A DNA stretch of 40,056 nucleotides from Bog-756 sp035531955. Lineage in GTDB: Bacteria; Actinomycetota; Acidimicrobiia; Acidimicrobiales; RAAP-2. The notes beneath the pieces were generated by a model, which saw nothing but the letters and a program-made list of their open reading frames with translations, was not told the DNA's origin and did no database searches. Position 1 is the first letter of the stretch; each line of letters opens with the position of its first letter. The stretch spans positions 1 to 40,056 of the forward strand of contig DATKRZ010000015.1 of assembly GCA_035531955.1 (NCBI GenBank), given 5' to 3'. Below are positions 34,230-40,056 of the stretch, in pieces. A program made the translations under genes and the position numbers.

Positions 34230-34280
34230 GACCATCCGTCACTGTCGGCACAGTCGATCCCCGACCATCCACCACTGTCG
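34230..34280 (+). repeat. 33-bp-spaced direct repeats upstream of the 34328 gene
   Basis: GACCATCCGTCACTGTCG (34230-34247) recurs as GACCATCCACCACTGTCG (34263-34280), 16 of 18 identical. Between them ACTGT-CGGC-ACAGT (34241-34254) is an inverted repeat. They lie 48-98 bases before the start of the next gene and could be operator sites. Confidence 0.7.
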
Positions 34281-34327
34281 AATTGCCCGTCATTAGGGTT
34301 TTTCCACAAGGAAGGTAGGTCGAGGAG

Positions 34328-35083
34328 ATGGTGCCCGTGGCCCTTGTGGTCGTCATTGCCCTGGCATGGATGGTCATCTTGGGTCCTGGTCTCATGAAAC
34401 GTCGATCGCAGTCCGGCGACGGCATCAGCTCGATCTCGCACTTCCACCACCAGCTGCGGGTACTCGAGCACTCGGGGGCCCAGCCCATCGTGCGCCCCGC
34501 CTACCGGCTGCGCGGGCGACCGGTCCCGGCCGGGACGGATGACGGCCCGTGGACTGGCGATCCCGCCCCCCGGCCGGTGCTGACGGTGGTCGGTGCCGAC
34601 CGCCTGCCCCGCCCGGCCCTGGCCTTCCTGGGCGCCGACCCGGTCGAGGACGCCTCCGGGCGGCCGGCACACCGTCGCCCTGAGCCCGGGATCCGGCTCC
34701 CGGGCACCGGCGGCACAGAGGGTCCGACCCCGAGGGTGGCGGGGATCGGCCCGGCGCCGGGTGATTCCGCCGCTCGCCACCTCGCCCGACGGCGACGCCG
34801 CGGTACGTTGGGCATCCTGGCCATGGTCTTCGTCGCCAGCGGGATGCTCGGGTTCGTGCCGGGGGCGAGCGCGGCCTGGTCGGTCACGGCGGTCTCGGGC
34901 GTCGCGCTGGTGGCCTACGTGGCCCTGCTGGTCCACCTCCGCCGGAAGGCTGAGGAGCGGGAACGCAAGCTGCACTACCTCGAGCCTCGCACCGCGGTCG
35001 GCAGGGGAGGCGACCGGCCCGCCCCCTCGTACCTGGGCGGGCGTTACGCCCACCCGTCGAACCAAGCGGTTGCAGCCCACTGA
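34328..35083 (+). CDS. Three-helix membrane protein of unknown function
   Basis: A 251-residue protein with an N-terminal membrane helix (about 1-22) and a cytoplasmic segment beginning KRRSQSGDGISSISHFHHQLRVLEH. A long Pro/Gly/Arg-rich linker follows, then two helices (about 160-178 and 181-203) and a basic C-terminal tail. The N-terminal helix plus the SISHFHHQLRVLEH element recalls a group of actinobacterial membrane proteins that includes the divisome-associated GlpR, but the resemblance is weak and I do not assign the name. The ATG at 34328 follows AAGGAAGG about 12 bases upstream. It is co-directional with the diiron-protein gene, which has its own promoter-like element. Confidence 0.7.
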   Translation: MVPVALVVVIALAWMVILGPGLMKRRSQSGDGISSISHFHHQLRVLEHSGAQPIVRPAYRLRGRPVPAGTDDGPWTGDPAPRPVLTVVGADRLPRPALAFLGADPVEDASGRPAHRRPEPGIRLPGTGGTEGPTPRVAGIGPAPGDSAARHLARRRRRGTLGILAMVFVASGMLGFVPGASAAWSVTAVSGVALVAYVALLVHLRRKAEERERKLHYLEPRTAVGRGGDRPAPSYLGGRYAHPSNQAVAAH

Positions 35084-35103
35084 ACCTGGGGGCCGACCAC
35101 CGA

Positions 35104-35109
35104 TAGGAT
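35104..35109 (+). promoter_or_regulatory. -10 hexamer of the CADD-like gene
   Basis: TAGGAT is followed by exactly 6 bases and the ATG at 35116, indicating a leaderless transcript. Confidence 0.55.
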
Positions 35110-35115
35110 GCCGGC

Positions 35116-35844
35116 ATGACCTCCAATGGCGTGGACCCCGACCTCAAGCCCGTTCCGGTGGCCGCCGTGGAGCCGCTGGCCGCGGCGGTGGCCGATGCGC
35201 TCGTGGGCAGGGAGCTGCTGTGCCACCCCTTCTACCGTCGGTGGGAGGCCGGCCGACTCCAGCCGGGTGAGTTGGGGGCATATGCCGTCCACTACCGGGC
35301 CTTCGAGGCTGCCCTCCCCGCGGTGTTGACCGAGGTGGTCGATCGCCTCCGGGAGGCAGGGAACCTCGAGGCGGCGGCGGTGGTCGAGCAGAACCTGGCC
35401 GACGAGCTCGGCCGGCCCGAGCCCCATCTGGTGCTGTTCGATCGATTCGCGGCGGCGCTTCCGGCCGGGCCGGTGGGGACGTCACCCGGCCCGGCGGCCG
35501 ACGCGCTGGTCGACACCTACCTCGAGCTGGCGGCCGACGGACCGGTGGCGGCCCTGGCCGGATTGGCGGCCTACGAGACCCAGGCCGCTGCCATCGCCAC
35601 CACCAAGGCCGACGGCCTGCGTCGGTGGTACGGGCTGGACGCAGAGGCAACCGAGTTCTGGGACGTCCACGCCGAGATGGACGCCGACCACGGGGATTGG
35701 ACCGTCGAAGCACTCGCCCTGGCCGGGGCCGGGCCGGACGAGGTCGTCGAGGCGGCCCGTCGGGCGGCCGACGGATGGTGGGCGCTACTCGACGAGCGCG
35801 AGGCCGAGGCTCCCGACTCAGCCCGGCTGTGTGCCCACGACTGA
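35116..35844 (+). CDS. Haem-oxygenase-like diiron protein, CADD/TenA-PqqC family
   Basis: A 242-residue helical protein of the TenA/PqqC fold with a full dimetal ligand set: Glu97-x6-His104, Glu154, and His185-x3-Asp189-x2-His192. The spacing matches Chlamydia CADD (Glu81, His88, Glu142, His174, Asp178, His181). CADD makes p-aminobenzoate for folate by an oxygen-dependent self-sacrificing reaction in which its own Tyr27, Tyr141 and Lys152 are implicated. Here Tyr153 precedes the Glu ligand and Lys164 is 10 residues after it, exactly as in CADD, and Tyr40 in HPFYRRW matches Tyr27. Alternatives are other haem-oxygenase-like diiron oxidases/oxygenases such as UndA-type enzymes. It is not a thiaminase by its ligand pattern. 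The 3' end overlaps the convergent thiolase by 27 bases. Confidence 0.85.
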   Translation: MTSNGVDPDLKPVPVAAVEPLAAAVADALVGRELLCHPFYRRWEAGRLQPGELGAYAVHYRAFEAALPAVLTEVVDRLREAGNLEAAAVVEQNLADELGRPEPHLVLFDRFAAALPAGPVGTSPGPAADALVDTYLELAADGPVAALAGLAAYETQAAAIATTKADGLRRWYGLDAEATEFWDVHAEMDADHGDWTVEALALAGAGPDEVVEAARRAADGWWALLDEREAEAPDSARLCAHD

Positions 35845-37008
35845 GACGAACGAGACCATCTCGCCGGGGTAGCCGCCCAGGTTGTGGGTGAGGGCCAGGG
35901 TCCTGTCGCTGTAGATCTGCCGTTCCGGCGGGGCCTCGCCACGCAGCTGCAGCCACGCCTCGAAGAACATACGGAGCCCGGACGCGCCCACCGGATGGCC
36001 GAAGCTCTTGAGTCCGCCGTCGGGATTGACGGGCAGCTCGCCGGTGCGGTCGAAGGTACCGGCGAGCACCTCCTTCCAGGCCGTGCCGCGCCCGGCGAAT
36101 CCGAGGTCCTCCATGAGCACCAGCTCGGTCGGGGTGAAGCAGTCGTGCACCTCGGCCATGGCCAGCTCGTGGCGGGGGTCGGTGATCCCCGCCTGGCGGT
36201 AGGCATCGTCGGCGGCCCGGGCACATTCGGGGAACCAGGTGTAGTCGTATCCGGGGTCGATCAGTCCCGACCCGCTACCGGCGGAGAACGACAAGGCCTT
36301 GATGTAGAGAGGCTTGTCGGTGTAGCGGCGGGCGTCCTCCGCCCGGACCACGATCGCCGCCGCCGCCCCGTCGGCCACGCCTGCGCAGTCGAACACCCCG
36401 AGGCGGCCGGCGACCCGCGGCGACGCGCAGATGGTCTCCTTCGAGACCTCCTTGCGGAATTGAGCTCGGGGATTCCGGGAGCCGTTCTGGTGGTTCTTCC
36501 ATGAGATCCGGGCCAGTACCTCGGTCAACTGGTCGTCGCTCACGCCGTATTTCTTGCCGTAGGCGGGGGCCACCATCGAGAACATTGCCGCGGCGGTGAG
36601 GGTGCGCGCCGTGCCGTCATTGGGGATGGGGAAGGCGTTGAGGCCCTGGTATCCCGAGTCCTTCACCTTCTCGGCGCCGACGGCCATGGCGATGTCGTAG
36701 GCGCCGGAGGCCACCGCGTAGGCGGCGGCCCGCAGGGCCTCGGACCCGGTGGTGCAGTAGTTCTCGACCCGGGTGACCGGCTTGCCCTCCAACTGCAGGG
36801 GTCGGGCCAGGGTGATGCCGCTCATGCCGGATTGCGCCGTACCCAGCCAGTAGGCGTCGACATCGTCCTTGTCCAGCCCGGCGGAGTCGAACGTGTCCTG
36901 GGCCGCGTCGACGATCAGATCGTCGAGGCTCTTGTCCCAGTGCTCGGCGAACCGGGTGCAGCCCATCCCGACGATCGCCACCCGGTCCTTGATCCCATGC
37001 GATGCCAT
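35818..37008 (-). CDS. Thiolase (SCP-x / acetyl-CoA acetyltransferase family)
   Basis: A 396-residue thiolase of the SCP2 type, which cleaves or forms 3-ketoacyl-CoA. The nucleophile is Cys85 in VENYCTTGSEAL; His288 (VHDCFTPTE) and His338 (SFGHPVGASG) complete the active site, so it is likely a true thiolase rather than an aldolase such as Ltp2, which lacks this Cys. The start ATG 37008 has AGAGGAGA 8 bases upstream on the minus strand. It lies 78 bases after the HMG-CoA-synthase-like/DUF35 gene and probably forms a complex with it, as thiolase, HMG-CoA synthase and DUF35 do in archaea. It overlaps the convergent diiron-protein gene by 27 bases. Confidence 0.92.
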   Translation of the reverse strand: MASHGIKDRVAIVGMGCTRFAEHWDKSLDDLIVDAAQDTFDSAGLDKDDVDAYWLGTAQSGMSGITLARPLQLEGKPVTRVENYCTTGSEALRAAAYAVASGAYDIAMAVGAEKVKDSGYQGLNAFPIPNDGTARTLTAAAMFSMVAPAYGKKYGVSDDQLTEVLARISWKNHQNGSRNPRAQFRKEVSKETICASPRVAGRLGVFDCAGVADGAAAAIVVRAEDARRYTDKPLYIKALSFSAGSGSGLIDPGYDYTWFPECARAADDAYRQAGITDPRHELAMAEVHDCFTPTELVLMEDLGFAGRGTAWKEVLAGTFDRTGELPVNPDGGLKSFGHPVGASGLRMFFEAWLQLRGEAPPERQIYSDRTLALTHNLGGYPGEMVSFVSVVGTQPG

Positions 37009-37086
37009 CCCGTGTCTCCTCTATTGGGTCACTGGTGCGTCGTTGCTGCGTCGTACCTGTCGGGCCGATCGGCTCGCCGGGCCGGG

Positions 37087-38529
37087 TCAGTCTCCGAGGG
37101 GCGGGCCGGCCACGGGGACCACCGCCGGCCTGGCCTTCCAGAAGTAGTCGTGGATGCCGTCGGCGGTGTACAGCTTCCGGAAGGTCATGACCACCTCGTC
37201 GCCGATGTTCACCGTCTCCGGGTCGACGTCGGTCAGCTCCACCGGAAACCGGCCGCCACCGACGAAGTCGAGGATGGCGAAGACGACGGGAGGGCTGGCC
37301 GAGTAGGACAGGTGGTCGATCGTGTAGGTGGCGATGGTGGCCTGGGCGTCGGCCAGTTCGATGGGGTCCATGTCGTCGACGGCGCCGCCCTTCATCGAGA
37401 CCCGCGAGGGCGGCAGGTGCACGGCCTCCGAGGTGCGGTCCCGCGAGCCCACGAACCCGAACTTCCACGCCTCGTTGCGCCAGGCCGCGGTGGAGGAGAC
37501 CCGCGGCGGCTCGGGCCTGCGAGGCGGCTCGGGGGTGACCATGCCCCGCCACGAGAGGAATCTCCCGTAGTCCAGGTCGGCGGCGCCGGCGATCTGGTCG
37601 GCGACGGTCTCCGGGGCCGACCAGGCTGACCGGGCTTCCGTGGTGCGGAAGACGAGGACGTCGGCGCCGTCCGCCAGCGCCACCACGGCGATCACCTGGC
37701 CCGGCTGGGCCTGTTCGATCATCGATGCCAGCACCAACCCGGGGTGGGCCGCGCCGGTCTGACCCACCGTGGAGGCCAGGTCGTCGCTCAGCGCCGGATC
37801 CGCGACACCGAGTTTGCGGGTCAGGGCCCTGGTGGCGCGGGTGTGCATGCCGGTCACGGCCACCTGGTCCACCTGTCCGGGTGTGATCCCGGCCACCTTG
37901 AGGGCCGACTCCCAGGCCTCCGCCCCGAGCGGCACGTAGCGCGTCTCCCCGAACCGTTCCTCCCACACGCGGGAGCGCCGGTCGCCGGCGGCACGCCACC
38001 GGTCGAGGAACTCGTCGCTGACCGATGCCCCACCCAGGTACTCGGCGATGAGCGGGGCGCCCGGGCTGTCGTCACCCACGACGATGGCCGCGGCACCGTC
38101 GCCCCCGGCCGACTCGTCGGCCGAAGTGGGCAGGCCGTCACGCATGTCGGCCAGCACGACGAGGGTGGTCCCGGACCCGCCGGCACCCAGGCTGGCGCGG
38201 AGCGCCCCCGCGCCCGAGCGGAGGGCCCCGCCGAAGTCGAACGCACCGACGTGGGAGGGCTGGCGCAGTGCAGCGTGGATGGTGGTGGCATTTGTCTTGT
38301 CGAGATAGGCGGGCGTGGCCGTGGCGAACCAGATGTTGTCCGGAGCCGCCCCGGGAGCGGAGCGGAGGGCCAGGCGGGCCGCTTCCACCCCCATCGTGGT
38401 GGTGTCCTCGTCGTGGGATGCCACCGAGCGGGTACCCCGACCGCCGCCGCTGCCGAAGACCCTGGTCACCTCGGCCCGCGCCAGGCGCCGATACGGGACA
38501 TAGCCGGCGATGCCGGCGATGCCTCTCAT
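37087..38529 (-). CDS. HMG-CoA-synthase-like protein fused to DUF35 OB-fold, nucleophile absent
   Basis: A 480-residue two-part protein. Residues 1 to about 325 have the thiolase-like HMG-CoA synthase fold (GYVPYRRL, DEDTTTMGVEA, TGMHTRATRALTRKLG with His229, GQTGAAHPGLVLASM). The segment that should hold the catalytic Cys reads GGALRSGAGAL, with Leu103 at the Cys position, so condensation by the usual mechanism is not possible. Residues from about 350 form a DUF35 domain whose zinc-ribbon cysteines are missing, followed by an OB-fold (IDHLSYSASPPVVFAILDF). The start ATG 38529 has GGGGAGA upstream. With the thiolase it recalls the archaeal thiolase/HMGCS/DUF35 complex. It may act as a scaffold or acyl-CoA-binding subunit. 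Confidence 0.85.
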   Translation of the reverse strand: MRGIAGIAGYVPYRRLARAEVTRVFGSGGGRGTRSVASHDEDTTTMGVEAARLALRSAPGAAPDNIWFATATPAYLDKTNATTIHAALRQPSHVGAFDFGGALRSGAGALRASLGAGGSGTTLVVLADMRDGLPTSADESAGGDGAAAIVVGDDSPGAPLIAEYLGGASVSDEFLDRWRAAGDRRSRVWEERFGETRYVPLGAEAWESALKVAGITPGQVDQVAVTGMHTRATRALTRKLGVADPALSDDLASTVGQTGAAHPGLVLASMIEQAQPGQVIAVVALADGADVLVFRTTEARSAWSAPETVADQIAGAADLDYGRFLSWRGMVTPEPPRRPEPPRVSSTAAWRNEAWKFGFVGSRDRTSEAVHLPPSRVSMKGGAVDDMDPIELADAQATIATYTIDHLSYSASPPVVFAILDFVGGGRFPVELTDVDPETVNIGDEVVMTFRKLYTADGIHDYFWKARPAVVPVAGPPLGD

Positions 38530-38696
38530 CTGTTCGGTCTCCCCATGGCGATCGTGGTGTCCTTCACTCTGGCGTCCGTCCGGTCCGGTGGCCGGTCGTC
38601 GGGGTCCCCCCGGCTCGAGGCCGACGGTGTCCGGTCGAGGCGCCAGGGGAATGCCGGCGGAGCGGTCGGCGCTGGCCCCCCACTGCTTCCTCATCC

Positions 38697-38724
38697 TATG
38701 ATGTCCACAGTATCTGACGGTCAG
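38697..38724 (+). promoter_or_regulatory. Promoter and palindromic operator of the acyl-CoA dehydrogenase gene
   Basis: TATGAT (38697-38702) is a good -10, although no clear -35 is seen. CTGACGGTCAG (38714-38724) is a perfect 11-bp palindrome immediately downstream, followed by another TCAG, so a repressor would cover the transcription start. Sites of this kind are typical of TetR-family regulators of lipid degradation, and the divergent HMGS-like gene may share it. Confidence 0.55.
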
Positions 38725-38775
38725 TCAGGAAACCAGCGCGGCGCCGGCCGCACCGGCACGATGGAGGCCCGACCC

Positions 38776-39957
38776 ATGGATTTCGAGTTCACCCCCGAAC
38801 AGCTCGAATTCGTCCGGGAGGTGGAGCAATTCCTCGACGAGAACGACGACCCGGAGGTATTCGACGTCACCCGGGAGAACATGGCCCAGATCGTGGACAC
38901 CCCGCTGCGGCGGAAGTTCATGGCCAAGGTGGGCGAACGTGGGTGGCTGGGCATCACCTGGCCCGAGGAGTACGGCGGCACCGACGGGGAGGGCATCTAC
39001 GAGTACCTGCTGAACGAGGCGCTGGCCGCCCGCGGCGGGCCGCAGATCGGCAAGGGTGTCGGCATCATCGGCAAGACCATCATCAGCCACGGCAGCGACA
39101 GGTTGAAGCAGGAGTTCCTGCCCAAGATCCTCCGTAACGAGGTCGAGTTCGCCGTGGGCTACTCCGAGCCCAACGCCGGGTCCGACGCCGCCTCGATGCA
39201 GTTGAAGGCCACCCGTGACGGCGACGGATGGCGGCTCAACGGGCAGAAGACATGGACCACCTCGGCCCACTTCGCCGATTGGTACTGGGTCGGCGCCCGC
39301 ACCGATCCCGAAGCCCCCAAGCACCACGGGATCACATTGTTCCTGGTCCCGATGGACCATCCGGGGATCACGGTCAAGCCCATATGGACGATGGGGGACG
39401 AGCGGACCAACGAGGTCTACCTCGACGACGTCTGGGTGTCCGACGACTACGTGGTGGGCGAGCTCAACCGGGGCTTCCAGTACATCTCCGAAGCCCTCGA
39501 CCTCGAACGATTCACCCTGTTCACCTACTCGCCGACCGCCCAGCGGCTCGACCTGCTGACCGAGTACGTGGCCAACGCCGAGCGGGACGGCGAACGCCTG
39601 AAGGACGACGCCGTGGTCAGGTCCCGGATCGCGCAGCTCCACACCGAGGCCGAAGTGGCCCGGGTGCTCGGTCTCAAGTTCGTGTTCGCCTCGTCGGAGG
39701 GTGGCTCGCCGCCGACCTCGGAGGCATCCGAGTACAAGCTGTTCACCACCGAGTACTCGCGTCGGTTGGCCAACGCCTCGATGGACATCGCCGGGCCCGG
39801 GGGGCAGCTCCGGGTGCGTGACGAGGACGCGCCGATGAAGGGCCGGTCCGAATCCACCTACCGGTACACGGTGATCGACACCATCGGCGGCGGCTCCTCC
39901 GAGATCCAGAAGAACATCATCGCCCGGCGCAAGCTCGGTCTGCCGAAGAACTTCTGA
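38776..39957 (+). CDS. Acyl-CoA dehydrogenase
   Basis: A 393-residue FAD enzyme of the acyl-CoA dehydrogenase family, introducing the alpha-beta double bond in beta-oxidation. The N-terminal helical domain is followed by the FAD-contacting YSEPNAGSDAASMQL and WTTSAHFADWYWVGART, and by the C-terminal GGGSSEIQKNIIARRKLGLP. The catalytic Glu of MCAD type (YEGT loop) is Gly here; the base is more likely Glu244 in LDLERFTLF, the position used by isovaleryl-CoA dehydrogenase. ATG 38776 is chosen over ATG 38761 because GGAGG (38763-38767) lies 8 bases before it. A palindromic operator lies upstream. Substrate unknown; sterol side-chain or branched acyl-CoA is possible from context. Confidence 0.95.
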   Translation: MDFEFTPEQLEFVREVEQFLDENDDPEVFDVTRENMAQIVDTPLRRKFMAKVGERGWLGITWPEEYGGTDGEGIYEYLLNEALAARGGPQIGKGVGIIGKTIISHGSDRLKQEFLPKILRNEVEFAVGYSEPNAGSDAASMQLKATRDGDGWRLNGQKTWTTSAHFADWYWVGARTDPEAPKHHGITLFLVPMDHPGITVKPIWTMGDERTNEVYLDDVWVSDDYVVGELNRGFQYISEALDLERFTLFTYSPTAQRLDLLTEYVANAERDGERLKDDAVVRSRIAQLHTEAEVARVLGLKFVFASSEGGSPPTSEASEYKLFTTEYSRRLANASMDIAGPGGQLRVRDEDAPMKGRSESTYRYTVIDTIGGGSSEIQKNIIARRKLGLPKNF

Positions 39958-39970
39958 TCCCCCGACGCCC

Positions 39971-40056
39971 GTGACCGACACTCCCGCACACGCTGACATC
40001 GCGCCCCCGGCGGCCCGGCGATCCGAGGAACCCGGGGGCCCGCTCCGCGGCGTGAC
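39971..40056 (+). CDS. 5' end of a probable CoA-transferase gene
   Basis: A frame opens at GTG 39971, 13 bases after the acyl-CoA dehydrogenase stop, and runs off the window (28 codons). The Pro/Ala-rich start leads to GGPLRGV, which resembles the PLxGVRV entry of CaiB/BaiF family III CoA-transferases. This is a guess from few residues; the coding assignment is more secure than the family. Confidence 0.4.
   Translation, partial: MTDTPAHADIAPPAARRSEEPGGPLRGV

Noticed and set aside
37744..38775. N-terminal extension of the acyl-CoA dehydrogenase frame
   Set aside because: It lies antisense to the HMGS-like gene; ATG 38776 has a proper ribosome binding site and matches the family start.

Overview
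This is a high-GC chromosomal segment from an actinobacterium, by inference an Acidimicrobiia-like member of the Actinomycetota. The evidence is strong G/C bias at third codon positions, frequent GTG starts, many -10 hexamers placed 6-9 nt before the start codon (leaderless transcripts), a mycobacterium-type MurA with Asp in place of the catalytic Cys, a TreS trehalose synthase, and an F420-family redox protein. No tRNA, rRNA, CRISPR array, insertion sequence or prophage was seen.

Layout. 1-3709: end of the F1-ATPase operon (atpA 3' end, atpG, atpD, atpC). 3760-6247 (minus): a lipoprotein and class II fructose-1,6-bisphosphatase GlpX. 6365-10442 (plus): a B12-dependent acyl-CoA mutase large subunit whose active-site residues match isobutyryl-CoA mutase, MurA, and the mutase chaperone MeaB. 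10496-13332: trehalose synthase TreS and, convergent, GalT. 13534-15327: a small membrane protein and a cytochrome P450. 15337-20116: a sulfur assimilation locus, with siroheme-synthesis protein divergent from cysH, a siroheme sulfite/nitrite reductase, and an overlapping FrhB-type F420 oxidoreductase. 20241-23104: a small unknown protein, an AhpD-like protein, an EthD-domain protein and the GTPase YchF. 23139-25221: a small ORF, Hsp20 under a CIRCE operator, and an orphan HTH/coiled-coil protein. 25249-31999 (minus): an eight-gene redox operon (cytochrome-b-like membrane protein, response regulator, histidine kinase, small anchored protein, ApbE, ferric-reductase-like haem protein, NuoF-like flavoprotein, ferredoxin), with most adjacent genes overlapping or nearly so. 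32590-35844: an ABC ATPase, a YhhN protein, a membrane protein and a haem-oxygenase-like diiron protein resembling CADD. 35818-40056: a thiolase, an HMG-CoA-synthase-like/DUF35 fusion without its nucleophile, an acyl-CoA dehydrogenase under a palindromic operator, and the start of a probable CoA-transferase.

How the parts fit. The sulfur locus holds APS/PAPS reduction (CysH), sulfite reduction (siroheme enzyme) and siroheme supply. The FrhB-like partner suggests that F420H2 supplies electrons, which would make it a two-gene counterpart of methanogen F420-dependent sulfite reductase. The 25-32 kb operon looks like a regulated route carrying electrons from NADH through flavin and Fe-S proteins to membrane haems and perhaps an external acceptor. 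The right end looks like fatty-acid or sterol-side-chain beta-oxidation, possibly linked to the P450. The best leads are the split F420-sulfite reductase candidate, the altered Fe-S ligand set in CysH, the CADD-like protein with all proposed key residues, and the redox operon that encodes a flavin transferase but no recognisable flavinylation target.
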